From NCBI GenBank assembly GCA_012514145.1, contig JAAZAV010000044.1, forward strand, positions 1 to 64,000: a DNA stretch of 64,000 nt. Direction: 5' to 3'. Every line of letters begins with the position of its first letter. The stretch's first letter is position 1. This document shows, one piece after another, positions 1-8,776 of this stretch. The notes below the pieces were generated by a model. The model worked only from the letters and a program-made list of their open reading frames with translations. It did no database searches and was not told the origin of the DNA. This stretch comes from Clostridiales bacterium. GTDB lineage: Bacteria; Bacillota; Clostridia; Oscillospirales; CAG-272. Position numbers and translations under genes: made by a program.

Positions 1-78
1 ATCGAAGACTGGGTGAATAACTATCCTCGCAAAATTCTTGGATATAAATCCGCTTACCAATTGGCAGCCTTTTTGTAA
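1..78 (+). pseudogene. 3' end of an IS30-family-like transposase (cut by window edge)
   Basis: Frame 1 is open from the first base and ends at a TAA at 76-78. It encodes 25 residues, including NNYPRKILGYKSAYQ, which resembles the extreme C-terminus of IS30-family DDE transposases, where a (L/N)N.RPRK.LG(W/Y).(T/S) motif closes the protein. The rest lies outside the window, so it cannot be said whether the element is intact. Moderately sure of the family, based on the short motif only. Confidence 0.65.
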
Positions 79-99
79 CTGTTAACTTCTTTAAAACCT

Positions 100-125
100 T
101 GGGCAATTATTCTTGCAATTTACAC
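100..125 (+). mobile_element. Probable right terminal inverted repeat of the IS30-like element
   Basis: About 25 bases after the transposase stop is an AT-rich stretch with the core TTGCAATTTACAC (113-125), preceded by GGGCAATTATTC. IS30-type elements usually end within a few tens of bases of the transposase stop. Its left partner is outside the window, so the exact end and any target duplication cannot be checked. Confidence 0.4.
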
Positions 126-152
126 CTGGTGCGAACCGGCGGTGTTTTTTTC

Positions 153-181
153 TTGACATCATGCGGCAAAAATGATATAAT
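153..181 (+). promoter_or_regulatory. Consensus sigma-A promoter for the ACT/UPF0210/phosphatase genes
   Basis: TTGACA at 153-158 and TATAAT at 176-181 are separated by exactly 17 bases. Both boxes match the consensus perfectly. Transcription should start near 188, giving a leader of about 27 bases with an AGGAAAGGA ribosome site. Confidence 0.85.
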
Positions 182-214
182 GCGGCAAATAATGAGAGGA
201 AAGGAATCATCGAT

Positions 215-484
215 ATGAAAGCAATAATCACCGTAACCGGACGGGATACAAAGGGTATAATCGCAGCTGTATCGGGTGCCTGCGCCGAGCATGGCGTGAA
301 TATCATAGACATTTCTCAGAGCGTTCTCCGGGAATATTTCGCCATGATAATGATGGTGGATATGAGCGGTCTTACGATCAGCTTCTCGGAGTTTGTCGAT
401 CTGATGACAAAAATGGGTCGTGAGCGCGGACTCGAGATCCACACCATGCACGAGGAAATCTTCAACTCGATGCACAGAATATAA
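215..484 (+). CDS. ACT domain protein, UPF0237 family
   Basis: An 89-residue single ACT-fold protein. The start MKAIITVTGRDTKGIIAAVSG is the first strand and turn of an ACT domain, where a conserved Gly-Arg-Asp loop contacts an amino acid ligand in related regulators. Length equals the usual length of UPF0237. The start is an ATG behind AGGAAAGGA. The next gene begins 18 bases later and is UPF0210; this two-gene pairing is widely conserved in Firmicutes, which supports a shared but unproven role. A regulatory, amino acid-sensing role is inferred from the fold; no enzyme activity is expected. Confidence 0.88.
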   Translation: MKAIITVTGRDTKGIIAAVSGACAEHGVNIIDISQSVLREYFAMIMMVDMSGLTISFSEFVDLMTKMGRERGLEIHTMHEEIFNSMHRI

Positions 485-502
485 CCCGGCGGTGACCCGA
501 CA

Positions 503-1867
503 ATGATTGGACTAACAAATCTCGATATCCTTGAAACGATAAATATGATCCGCGAGGAGAACCTTGACGTCAGAACGGTGACGATGGGTATCTCCCTCTA
601 TGACTGTGTAAGCGAGGATGAGAACCGCTTCGCGGACAAAATATATGACAAAATAACCAAAACCGCAGAGCGGCTTGTTGACGTCGGCATGCAGATCGAA
701 AAGGAATACGGCATTCCGATTATCAACCGCCGGGTTTCGGTCACTCCCATATCGCTGGTGGGCGGCGCCATGGGCTCTGACGGCTATGTCAAAGCCGCTC
801 ACGCCATGAACCGCGCGGCAAATACTCTGGGCATCAACTTTATAGGCGGTTTCGGCGCGCTGGTTCAGAAGGGCGCGACCAAAGGCGCACATAATCTCAT
901 AGAAGCTATTCCTCAGGCGCTTGCCGAAACCGATATCGTCTGCTCCTCGGTGAATGTTGCCTCTACCAAGGCTGGCATAAACATGGACGCAATCGCACGC
1001 ATGGGCAGCATCATAAAGCAGCTTGCATACGATACCCGCGAACAGGGTTCCATCGGCTGCGCAAAGTTAGTTGTTTTTGCAAACGTGCCGGATGACAATC
1101 CCTTCATGGCGGGCGCGTTCCACGGCATCGGCGAGCCGGACAGTGTAATAAATGTAGGCGTGTCAGGTCCCGGCGTTGTCGCCGCAGCCGTTCGCCGTGC
1201 GGGTGACTGTTCTCTTGGCGAGCTCGCCGAGATAATAAAGCGAACCGCCTTCAAGATTACCCGCATGGGTCAGCTTGTAGCACATGAGGCATCGAAACGG
1301 CTCGGCGTGCCCTTCGGTATCGTTGATCTTTCCTTGGCACCAACACCGGCTGTAGGCGACTCGGTGGCGCGTATTCTTGAGGAGTTAGGTCTTGAGCGCT
1401 GCGGAGGTCCGGGAACCACTGCCGCGCTGGCAATGCTCAATGACGCTGTCAAGAAGGGCGGCGTTATGGCTTCAAGCCATGTGGGAGGGCTGTCCGGCGC
1501 ATTTATACCTGTGTCCGAGGACGCCGGTATGATAGAAGCCGCAAGCATGGGCGTGCTAACACTCGAGAAACTTGAGGCGATGACCGCTGTCTGCTCTGTG
1601 GGGCTTGACATGATCGTCATTCCCTGGGAGACCCCCGAGGCTGTTATCTGCGGCATTATTGCCGACGAGATTTCAATAGGCGTTGCAAACACAAAGACCA
1701 CCGCCGTTCGTTTGATCCCGGCTTATGGCAAAAAAGTAGGCGATGAGGTAAGCTTCGGCGGTTTGCTGGGTCACGCTCCGGTGATGCCGGTCAATATGAG
1801 CTCGCCCGAACGCTTCATCTCTCGAGGAGGACGCATTCCCGCACCTATCCACAGTCTGAAGAACTGA
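503..1867 (+). CDS. UPF0210/PFL-like family protein (DUF711)
   Basis: A 454-residue protein matching the DUF711/UPF0210 family along its whole length: start [20 protein letters not shown], the [13 protein letters not shown] segment, and glycine-rich [15 protein letters not shown] and [14 protein letters not shown] stretches. The fold is distantly related to pyruvate formate-lyase-type proteins, but I see no clear glycyl-radical signature, so radical chemistry should not be assumed. The molecular role of the family is not established. The ATG follows GGCGGTGA. It is co-transcribed with the ACT protein upstream and a histidine phosphatase 26 bases downstream. Confidence 0.88.
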   Translation: MIGLTNLDILETINMIREENLDVRTVTMGISLYDCVSEDENRFADKIYDKITKTAERLVDVGMQIEKEYGIPIINRRVSVTPISLVGGAMGSDGYVKAAHAMNRAANTLGINFIGGFGALVQKGATKGAHNLIEAIPQALAETDIVCSSVNVASTKAGINMDAIARMGSIIKQLAYDTREQGSIGCAKLVVFANVPDDNPFMAGAFHGIGEPDSVINVGVSGPGVVAAAVRRAGDCSLGELAEIIKRTAFKITRMGQLVAHEASKRLGVPFGIVDLSLAPTPAVGDSVARILEELGLERCGGPGTTAALAMLNDAVKKGGVMASSHVGGLSGAFIPVSEDAGMIEAASMGVLTLEKLEAMTAVCSVGLDMIVIPWETPEAVICGIIADEISIGVANTKTTAVRLIPAYGKKVGDEVSFGGLLGHAPVMPVNMSSPERFISRGGRIPAPIHSLKN

Positions 1868-1893
1868 CACCGAAACCTACAAAGGAGGTAAAA

Positions 1894-2607
1894 ATGCTGC
1901 TTTACTTTATTCGTCACGGCGACCCCGATTATTCAACCGATTCACTCACACCGCTGGGCAGACGCCAGGCAGAAGCTGTAGCCCATCGTCTGGCTGTGTG
2001 CGGTGTGGACAAGATATATGCATCTCCCCTCGGCAGGGCTCAGCAGACCGCAGAACCCACAGCCGAGATGCTCCGACTGCCGGTTAACACCGAGGACTGG
2101 ACCTCGGAGAACACCGCATGGAAGGAGTTCACAACCGTATTTCCCGACGGCAAGCGCCGCTGGATATTCGCCCTGCCCGTAACCGATATTCTAACTGACG
2201 AGACGGTCAACCTAACCTGGGACAACTGGCTCGACGCCGCATTTCTCAAGGATTGCGCTGCTCCCCAAGAGGGTTTTGAGCGCATAAAGGACGCCTCAGA
2301 CGATTTCTTCATGCGTCACGGCTATGAGCGAGAGGGGCGCTTCTACCGCGTGGTCAAGGGCAGTGATGAACGCATTGCAATATTCGCCCATGGCGGTTTC
2401 GGTACGGTCTGGCTGTCGATACTGCTGGGCATACCTCCGCATTTCGTCTTCCCGACCTTCAGTATACCCCACTGCGGCATGTCGATTTTCGAGTTCGGGG
2501 GACGCGACGGAGATCTCATACACCCCAACTGTCTTGCATTGAATGATACCGGCGCGGCGTATGCCGACCGTCTGCCTCTGCGCTACAATAACAGTATCAA
2601 ATATTGA
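1894..2607 (+). CDS. Histidine phosphatase (phosphoglycerate mutase-like)
   Basis: A 237-residue cytoplasmic enzyme of the histidine phosphatase superfamily. The phospho-acceptor motif FIRHGDP is at residues 5-11, followed by LTPLGRRQAEAVAHRL, typical of the dPGM/CobC branch. The second catalytic His lies in the IAIFAHGGFG segment near residue 166. It starts at an ATG behind a perfect AAAGGAGGT. Length is longer than CobC-type enzymes (about 200) because of an insert around residues 60-110 (WTSENTAWKEF and onward), so the substrate is unknown. Last gene of the unit beginning at 215. Confidence 0.82.
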   Translation: MLLYFIRHGDPDYSTDSLTPLGRRQAEAVAHRLAVCGVDKIYASPLGRAQQTAEPTAEMLRLPVNTEDWTSENTAWKEFTTVFPDGKRRWIFALPVTDILTDETVNLTWDNWLDAAFLKDCAAPQEGFERIKDASDDFFMRHGYEREGRFYRVVKGSDERIAIFAHGGFGTVWLSILLGIPPHFVFPTFSIPHCGMSIFEFGGRDGDLIHPNCLALNDTGAAYADRLPLRYNNSIKY

Positions 2608-2877
2608 GCCATAAAGAGGGGCTGAAATGCCGTTGCCTGTGTGTGGAAGCGAAAGAAATCAACATTGATATTTACAACAATGTTTTATAATTATTGTTAA
2701 CGCTTTCGACATACCCGCATCGTTAGCCCTGATACATTGGTCAGTAGACTTGCTATGTGTTTATTTAGAAAAAACGAAGCCGTAACGTTAAACTCAAAGA
2801 CGATTAAATAAGTATTTTAACGCGATTACATCTGCTAAAGAAACATTATAGCAGGAAACTATCGGGAGGGCTTATAC

Positions 2878-4413
2878 ATGTTTCAGATAATGGATGCCAA
2901 ACAGGCGGCGGAGATGATTAAGGACGGTGATTGTGTCTGCATCAATGCATTTCTAGCCCTTTCTAACGCCGAGGAGATACATAAAGTGATATATGACCGG
3001 TTCAAGGAAACCGGTTCTCCCAAAGACCTAACACTGATTTCCCAGTCCGGATACGGCAATTGGGACGAGAACCGGCTGGGTGAACCGTATATACGTGCAG
3101 GTGCGGCAAGAAAACTTATATTCGGTCATTATGGCTGTATGGTCAGTACCGGCAGACTGGCGCTGCAGAATGAATTCGAGGCTTATAACCTTCCGATGGG
3201 TGTGATCTCCCACGCTATAAGGTCGCAGGCCGGCGGACTTCCGGGATGTCTTTCCAAAGTAGGTTTAGGCATATTTGTTGATCCACGTGTCGAAGGTCCG
3301 GGGATCAATGATATCTCTAAAGACGACAGTATGGTCCAAGTAGTAACAATTGACAACGACGAATATCTCTACTACAAACTACCGAAATTTGACATCGCGA
3401 TTATTAAAGGCACGACAGTTGATCCAAACGGGAACATCTCGTTTGAAAACGAATGCGTGACTGTGGATGCGCTCTCGGTAGCACAGGCAGTCAAGGCAAA
3501 CAACGGGAAAGTAATTGTCCAGGTGGATCGTGTCAGTCATGAATTCGGTCGTCCGTGGAATGTAATTGTCCCGGGCGTATTAGTAGATGCAGTGGTGGTA
3601 TGCGAACCGACTGTTGAAAGCAAAACTACACAAACATTGTCCGGTGACATCCACGTACCGTTTACCCAAATGCAATACTGGTTTAAGAAAGTCAAAGCGG
3701 AAAGCGAAAAACTAACCGGCCGTAATGACAGTTCCGCTGATATAATCGGAAGACGTGCAGCCCGAGAACTTAAGCGCGGTGACATAGTTAATATAGGTAT
3801 AGGAATACCGGAGATGGTGGGCAAGTATGCATCTGAATCCGGTATCCTCAATTATATCAACCTTACAGTAGAATCAGGTGGTATCGGAGGGCTTCCGGCG
3901 TCAGATCGCGCTTTTGGCGCAACGATCGGTGCTGATGCGATCTATCATATGTCAATGCAATTTGACTTCTATGATGGCGGAGGTTTGGATATATGTTTCT
4001 TGGGTGCATTGGAGGTTGACCGCTTCGGTAATGTCAACTCACACCGAGGACCGAATACCTTCGCGGGAATAGGCGGGTTTGCTAATATAGCGTCCGCTGC
4101 AAAGACTGTAGTGTTCTGCTTGACCTTTAATGCCAGGGGATTGGAAACTGTAGAAAAGAACGGGATGGTTTGTATCAACAGCGAAGGAAGCATCCCGAAA
4201 TTTATAAATGAAATCCGAAGTATTAGCTTTTCTGCGCATCAGGCGATAAAAAACGGACAGAGAGTATTATATGTAACCGAGCGCTGTGTGTTTCGCTTGA
4301 TTGATAGTGGACTTGAATTAATTGAAGTCGCTCCGGGAATAGCGTTGAATCGTGATATCCTTGACCAACTTCCTTTTGATGTAAAAGTGTCACCTCAATG
4401 CAATCGGGAGTAA
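2878..4413 (+). CDS. Family I acyl-CoA:acetate/propionate CoA-transferase, fused alpha-beta
   Basis: A 511-residue enzyme carrying both halves of a family I CoA-transferase. The N-terminal half (about 1-270) corresponds to the alpha subunit. The C-terminal half has GRRAARELKRGDIVNIGIG and then TVESGGIGG, where Glu332 is the expected nucleophile that forms the gamma-glutamyl-CoA thioester. This resembles propionate CoA-transferase (Pct) and YdiF. It moves CoA between short acyl groups during fermentation. The ATG follows GGGAGG. It stands alone, with 270 bases upstream and a strong terminator downstream. Its codons include more A/T-ending ones than the genes on both sides, which may indicate a different origin. 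Confidence 0.85.
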   Translation: MFQIMDAKQAAEMIKDGDCVCINAFLALSNAEEIHKVIYDRFKETGSPKDLTLISQSGYGNWDENRLGEPYIRAGAARKLIFGHYGCMVSTGRLALQNEFEAYNLPMGVISHAIRSQAGGLPGCLSKVGLGIFVDPRVEGPGINDISKDDSMVQVVTIDNDEYLYYKLPKFDIAIIKGTTVDPNGNISFENECVTVDALSVAQAVKANNGKVIVQVDRVSHEFGRPWNVIVPGVLVDAVVVCEPTVESKTTQTLSGDIHVPFTQMQYWFKKVKAESEKLTGRNDSSADIIGRRAARELKRGDIVNIGIGIPEMVGKYASESGILNYINLTVESGGIGGLPASDRAFGATIGADAIYHMSMQFDFYDGGGLDICFLGALEVDRFGNVNSHRGPNTFAGIGGFANIASAAKTVVFCLTFNARGLETVEKNGMVCINSEGSIPKFINEIRSISFSAHQAIKNGQRVLYVTERCVFRLIDSGLELIEVAPGIALNRDILDQLPFDVKVSPQCNRE

Positions 4414-4451
4414 AAATAAGTGTCGAAAATTTTTGGTCACCCAAATACAAA

Positions 4452-4495
4452 AATCGGGGCTGCAGCAAAACATAAAGAAAGCTGCAGCCCCGATT
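4452..4495. terminator. Bidirectional terminator shared by CoA-transferase and tRNA-Thr
   Basis: Perfect 15-base arms, 4452-4466 and 4481-4495, around a 14-base A-rich loop. The core GGGGCTGCAGC recurs in other terminators in this window. On the minus strand it is followed by TTTGTATTT, which suits termination of the tRNA-Thr transcript. On the plus strand it closes the CoA-transferase message. Confidence 0.85.
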
Positions 4496-4496
4496 A

Positions 4497-4572
4497 TGGA
4501 GCTAATGGGGGGATTCGAACCCCCGACCTGCTGATTACGAATCAGCTGCTCTGCCAGCTGAGCCACATTAGC
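4497..4572 (-). tRNA. tRNA-Thr (anticodon CGT)
   Basis: Minus-strand cloverleaf of 76 bases including an encoded CCA (4497-4499). The acceptor stem GCTAATG pairs with CATTAGC. The D arm is GCTC...GAGC. The anticodon arm is GCTGA-TTCGTAA-TCAGC, with anticodon CGT reading ACG (Thr). The T arm is GGGGG-TTCGAAT-CCCCC. All stems are perfect. Confidence 0.97.
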
Positions 4573-4581
4573 GTGGGTGTG

Positions 4582-4610
4582 AGTATACCATAGCCCGCAA
4601 TCCTTGTCAA
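4582..4610 (-). promoter_or_regulatory. Promoter of tRNA-Thr
   Basis: On the minus strand, TTGACA (4610-4605) and TATACT (4587-4582) are 17 bases apart, just upstream of the tRNA. The tRNA therefore has its own strong promoter. Confidence 0.85.
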
Positions 4611-4647
4611 GACCTTTTGGTGAATTTTCATAGCATCCGAGGTATTT

Positions 4648-5499
4648 ATGGAACTGACTAACCTATCGGTCATACGCGAGCTGATGAGCCGGTACGGCAC
4701 CGTGTTCAAGAAAAGTCTCGGGCAGAATTTTCTGACATCCGCCAATGTGCCGGTCAGAATTGCCGATGCCGCCGCCGAATCGGGCTGTGACTCGGTTGTT
4801 GAGATCGGTCCGGGTATCGGTACGCTGACACAGCGGCTTTGTGAACGCTTCGAGCGCGTTGTTGCCGTGGAAGTGGATTCCTCCCTGCTTCCGATACTGG
4901 AGGAGACACTTGGCGATTATGACAATATCGAAGTCATAAACGAAGATTTCATGAAGCTTGACCTTGCGGACGTCGTTGAAAGCCGCTTTCCGGACGACAG
5001 ATTCGCTCTCTGTGCCAATCTGCCATACTACATCACTACGCCGATTCTTATGCGTGTTCTGGAGAACAGCCCAAAGCCGGCGTCGATTGTGGTAATGGTT
5101 CAGCGCGAGGTTGCAGACCGTCTGGTGTCAAAGCCCGGCAGCGCCGAATACGGCGCCGTAACCGCGTCGGTAGCCTGGTACGGCAAAGCGGAGAAGCTGT
5201 TTGCCGTACCCTCCGGCTGCTTCACCCCCCGTCCAAAGGTGGATTCGGCGGTAATCCGAATTATTCCTCACTCCGAACCGCCTGCTGCTGTCTCCGACGA
5301 GGATATGCGCAGAGTTATCCGCGGAGCCTTTGCTCAGCGCCGCAAGACACTTGTGAACTCGCTGCTCAGTGAATACCCCATGAGCCGTGATGACATAACC
5401 TCGGCCGTGCTGGCTGCCGGACTTCCCGCAGATATAAGGGGAGAGCGCCTGGGAGTGCAGGATTTTGCCGCTCTTGCCACCGAGTTAGCGAAGATTTAA
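4648..5499 (+). CDS. ksgA: 16S rRNA (adenine1518/1519-N6)-dimethyltransferase KsgA
   Basis: A 283-residue methyltransferase that dimethylates two adjacent adenines in the 3' terminal hairpin of 16S rRNA, using S-adenosylmethionine. Seen in order: KKSLGQNFL near residue 19, the SAM-binding loop VEIGPGIGTLT near residue 51, an acidic residue in VAVEVDSS, and the catalytic NLPYYITTPIL near residue 125. Length is standard. In many Firmicutes the RNase M5 gene rnmV lies next to ksgA; here the RNase M5-like gene is about 50 kb away at 55605. The start ATG is preceded by GAGG. Confidence 0.96.
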   Translation: MELTNLSVIRELMSRYGTVFKKSLGQNFLTSANVPVRIADAAAESGCDSVVEIGPGIGTLTQRLCERFERVVAVEVDSSLLPILEETLGDYDNIEVINEDFMKLDLADVVESRFPDDRFALCANLPYYITTPILMRVLENSPKPASIVVMVQREVADRLVSKPGSAEYGAVTASVAWYGKAEKLFAVPSGCFTPRPKVDSAVIRIIPHSEPPAAVSDEDMRRVIRGAFAQRRKTLVNSLLSEYPMSRDDITSAVLAAGLPADIRGERLGVQDFAALATELAKI

Positions 5500-5516
5500 G
5501 CGAGACTTGATGATAA

Positions 5517-5553
5517 AAACACCCGCGGAACGATGAGCGTCCCGCGGGTGTTT
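5517..5553. terminator. Bidirectional terminator between ksgA and the XRE regulator
   Basis: Arms AAACACCCGCGG (5517-5528) and CCGCGGGTGTTT (5542-5553) are perfect, with A/T runs on both flanks. Two convergent genes end on either side. Confidence 0.88.
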
Positions 5554-5559
5554 CTGTGT

Positions 5560-6153
5560 TTAGTACGTTTTCTTCCTTGTTCTCGGATCCTTTGGTTCGT
5601 AGTTGTTGATTATATTGAGAACCTCACGATCGATGGCGCCAAGCACCACCGCCGCCTCAACCTGCGGAATGAGATACTCCGCGTATGGCAGCATTATGGC
5701 TATAAAGCGGTAGTCCATCACACCGTCGAGAATCCTTTCGAATATGACGGCTTTGGACGCCTCGTCTAAGAAGGGCACAAGCTTCGACAGAAGTTCCTCG
5801 TTCATTACGTCGTTGCGGTCAAGCAGCTCGGTAATGCGGTCGCCCTCAAGATATTCCTCGAGTTCTACCACCGAGGTTATGTCGATGCCCTCGTTTCGCA
5901 GCTCATCGGCTATTCTGGTAAGTGCCGCGAGCCTTGTGTTGTCGCGGGAGCCCTTCAGCAGTCTGTCCGCCGTGACTCCCAAAGCGCCGGAAAGAAGGTC
6001 AAGATCTGCCAGTCCGGGCATTGCTTCGCCCTTTTCCCAGCCGGAAAGCACCTCGCAGGTTACATTAATCTTCCCGGCAAGAGTACAGGTGCTCAGCCCG
6101 GCTGCTTCACGCAGCGCGGTCAGGTTCTTTCCAAATTCTATTGCAGTTAACAT
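5560..6153 (-). CDS. XRE-family helix-turn-helix regulator
   Basis: A 197-residue protein with an N-terminal Cro/C1-type DNA-binding domain at residues 6-62 (IEFGKNLTALREAAGLS, then VLSGWEKGEAMPGLADLDLL). The remaining 135 residues are helical and acidic, with no recognised domain; repeated EL/LL segments suggest an oligomerisation or helical-repeat region. It is 40 bases after the GH20-like gene on the same strand and is the last gene before a terminator, so it is probably the regulator of the FAD oxidoreductase / lipoprotein / GH20-like unit. That role is inferred from position. ATG behind GAGGAA. Confidence 0.8.
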   Translation of the reverse strand: MLTAIEFGKNLTALREAAGLSTCTLAGKINVTCEVLSGWEKGEAMPGLADLDLLSGALGVTADRLLKGSRDNTRLAALTRIADELRNEGIDITSVVELEEYLEGDRITELLDRNDVMNEELLSKLVPFLDEASKAVIFERILDGVMDYRFIAIMLPYAEYLIPQVEAAVVLGAIDREVLNIINNYEPKDPRTRKKTY

Positions 6154-6193
6154 GCCGATTCCTCAATTCAGGGGTAGGGGTTGTTTAAAACGA

Positions 6194-7168
6194 TTATTTG
6201 CAGCCGCCGAAGTATAGCTTCTTAGCTGCGCCCAGGCGTTCTGTATCCTCAAGCAGACGGAAGCGGTGCTGAGCCTCGGTCGCCTGCCAGGGTGCTGTCA
6301 TAAAGCCCAGCAGATTCTCATTGACCATATTCTCGCGGACGAAGAGGCGGACCGTCTCATCGGTGTTGCCTGTCCAGCTCCAGGTTGATGAGGTGGGAAT
6401 CTGATCATAGCCGAGCTTGGCGAAGTCTACATAGGTCTGAACATACTGAGCCGGATAGCGTCCGCTTGCGTCCTTTGCGGGCATGCGGCCGTAGCCCCAG
6501 TTGGACTGAACCACCGTCTTGGGCATGTTCTTCACGAATACCTCGGGATGATGCCAATAGTAGTCAGACCATACCCAGGCGCGGGCACCGTTCTTTTCGC
6601 AGATGTCTACCATGTAAAGCAGGTCATGCCACCAGAGTTTCTCGCCGCGGACCACGCAGTAGCCGTAACGGCTCTGATGATCCCAGGTTTCCTCGTCCAT
6701 TCCAAGGTGAAAGTATCTCGGTTTGTCGAAGATCTCGCACACCTCGTTTATGAGGTCGCGTACCACATCGAGGTATATCTTCGAAGATACCATCTTCGAG
6801 TATTCACCCAGCCAGGCATCGTGACAAGCAGAGAAGTTGAGTTTGGGCAGCGGCTCGAGACCAATGGAGCGCAGACGTGCCAACTCGGCTTTCAGTTCGT
6901 CGGGAGTCCAGGAACCTTCGATGGCAAGCTCGGGATGGGAGTCGTAAATAACCGCCTCGCCGATGTCGATGAGAATTGTGTTGAGTCCCACTGTGGGCAT
7001 ATAGTTGGTGACTTCGGTCCATACGTCCCTGTCGCAGCGAAGCTTGCGGCTGTAGTAGCTGTTGCCGACATATGGTCCTCCCTCAGGCACCGGAGCATCC
7101 GGGTCGGTCCACATGTTCATGCCGAGGTGGAGCAGAGATACCCACATTTTTTCGTTCTTGCAGCTCAT
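6194..7168 (-). CDS. GH20-like TIM-barrel glycoside hydrolase
   Basis: A 324-residue protein without a signal peptide, so probably cytoplasmic. The segment YFHLGMDEETW (Asp158-Glu159) matches the catalytic Asp-Glu pair of family 20 beta-N-acetylhexosaminidases, in which the Glu is the general acid and the Asp orients the substrate N-acetyl group. Other barrel strands are visible in LNTILIDIGEA and ARAWVWSDYYW. It is shorter than typical GH20 enzymes and lacks their N-terminal accessory domain, so exact family membership is uncertain. Third gene of the minus-strand unit, 55 bases after the lipoprotein gene. ATG behind AAGGAAGG. Confidence 0.68.
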   Translation of the reverse strand: MSCKNEKMWVSLLHLGMNMWTDPDAPVPEGGPYVGNSYYSRKLRCDRDVWTEVTNYMPTVGLNTILIDIGEAVIYDSHPELAIEGSWTPDELKAELARLRSIGLEPLPKLNFSACHDAWLGEYSKMVSSKIYLDVVRDLINEVCEIFDKPRYFHLGMDEETWDHQSRYGYCVVRGEKLWWHDLLYMVDICEKNGARAWVWSDYYWHHPEVFVKNMPKTVVQSNWGYGRMPAKDASGRYPAQYVQTYVDFAKLGYDQIPTSSTWSWTGNTDETVRLFVRENMVNENLLGFMTAPWQATEAQHRFRLLEDTERLGAAKKLYFGGCK

Positions 7169-7223
7169 ACTGTACCTTCCTTTCTATCGGTTGTAGTATG
7201 TTGTTCGTTACGTATAATTGCAA

Positions 7224-8729
7224 TCAGTCAAGCGCCAGATACTGGTCGATGGTCTCCTGCATCTTTGTCTCTGCCGCTCCCACCGTTGACGCGATGGTGG
7301 AGGCGATGTTGGGGGAAGTTGATCCGGTAAGACCCATTATTTTCGAAGCGATGGAACCCCAGTCGTACATGTAACCCAGATCGTAGACGCGGTTCGCAAA
7401 GATCATGTCAAGAACCTCGGCTGACTTCTCATCACGTATGGCTTTGCCCTTTACGGTTATCTCGTAATAGGCGGGAGTCAGGGTATACATGGATTCGCAG
7501 GAAAGGGCTTCGATGATAATGCCGGTGCGATCAAGGTCGGAGGCAGTTGCCGGAATTGTGATGGAGTTTGAACAACCTACACTGACCGGAGAGTAATACT
7601 CGGTCTGCTTCTCATCGAGTTTAGGAAGCGGAAGTATGCCAAAGTCGGTATCCTTACCGCGGAAAACCGTGACACGAACAAGACCCGCGGTATTGAACAG
7701 AGCTCTGTCCTCGGCGAAAGCCTTATCGATACAGTCGGTCCAGACATCCGTATACTTGGTGTAGTTACTGGCGTATAAGCAGATATCAAAGTTGCCGTTG
7801 ATGGCAATCGATTTCTCGAAGGCGGTGTAGAAACGCTCGTTCTCCAGTGCCAGGGTTGGCAGGTCTTCTTTGTCCTTCTCGATTATACGTTCGCCTGTAC
7901 CGTAGATATAGACAAGCGTGTTGAATACCTCACCGATTACTCCCCAGGCGTCAAACTCATCATGTATGCCGTCGCCGTTAAGGTCGGCGGAAACCACGGT
8001 AGCGCACTCAAGCATGCGATCGGTTGTCCAGGAACCTTTGTCAATATCCTCGTAGAAATCGCCCAGCTGATTGTCCTCAGCCATCTTCTTGGAGTAGATT
8101 ATGGCGATGGTAGCCTCATTATCCATGACAATGAGGTCGCCGGTGGTGGCATAAAGATGATTATTTATCGAAATCTGAGCATTGCAGTTCTGGTCATAGT
8201 AGGGCTGAGTCAGATCCATGTAAGGCACAGTTTTCAGGTCGATGAGCATACCGCCGCTCGACAGAGTTCGTAAGTCGCCGGTCAGACCGCCTGCCGACAT
8301 GTCTATGGTGTCTTCGCCCGCCAGCACCATCTTTGACACATCGCTATGCATGTTCCAGGTGCCCTGAGATGTAATCTGCTCGGTTATCGAGAAGTTGTAC
8401 TTCTCACCTATCTTGCTGTTGCGCTCAAACACCGAGTCGTTTATAATCTCGCCGTTCAGCTCCGCGGCGAAGATATCCTTCGACTTCCAGTGAACATTGC
8501 TTGTACCCTTGGTAAGGACATTAAATTTGTAGCCGCCGAAATCTTTCTCGGGCAGATCGGGCTCGATTCGGGTGGTGCCGGTCTCGGCAGTATCTCCTGC
8601 TTCACCGGCAGTGGTAACGGCAGCATCCGCCTTATCATTGCCCTTGCCGCCTCCGCAGCTCACAAGCATGGCGATCAGTATCAGCGCCGCAAGGGACACG
8701 GCAAGAATGCGTGAAAATAATTTTTTCAT
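7224..8729 (-). CDS. Orphan extracellular solute-binding lipoprotein, paralogue 1
   Basis: A 501-residue lipoprotein. The signal MKKLFSRILAVSLAALILI ends in the lipobox LVSC with Cys25 as lipid anchor, followed by a Gly/Ala/Thr-rich linker. The mature part begins with a DFGGYKFNVL motif shared with the paralogues at 15193 and 32726. Other shared parts are a TIDM/DVY domain-swap segment, an ALSCESMYTLTPAYYE region and a C-terminal MLDIIFANRVYDLGYMYDWG motif. The size and two-lobed pattern resemble family 1 sugar-binding proteins of ABC importers. There is no permease or ATPase gene nearby. It sits between a flavin oxidoreductase and a GH20-like hydrolase. Confidence 0.82.
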   Translation of the reverse strand: MKKLFSRILAVSLAALILIAMLVSCGGGKGNDKADAAVTTAGEAGDTAETGTTRIEPDLPEKDFGGYKFNVLTKGTSNVHWKSKDIFAAELNGEIINDSVFERNSKIGEKYNFSITEQITSQGTWNMHSDVSKMVLAGEDTIDMSAGGLTGDLRTLSSGGMLIDLKTVPYMDLTQPYYDQNCNAQISINNHLYATTGDLIVMDNEATIAIIYSKKMAEDNQLGDFYEDIDKGSWTTDRMLECATVVSADLNGDGIHDEFDAWGVIGEVFNTLVYIYGTGERIIEKDKEDLPTLALENERFYTAFEKSIAINGNFDICLYASNYTKYTDVWTDCIDKAFAEDRALFNTAGLVRVTVFRGKDTDFGILPLPKLDEKQTEYYSPVSVGCSNSITIPATASDLDRTGIIIEALSCESMYTLTPAYYEITVKGKAIRDEKSAEVLDMIFANRVYDLGYMYDWGSIASKIMGLTGSTSPNIASTIASTVGAAETKMQETIDQYLALD

Positions 8730-8776
8730 GGGACTTACCTCTCGTTGTTGTAAATTATATAATTAGTTGCCAGTTC

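Noticed and set aside
2608-2877. Possible promoter or operator (AACAAT...ATTGTT inverted repeat and TATAAT) before the CoA-transferase
   Set aside because: TATAAT at about 2685 has no -35 box at 16-18 bases and lies nearly 190 bases before the start codon; too weak to list.
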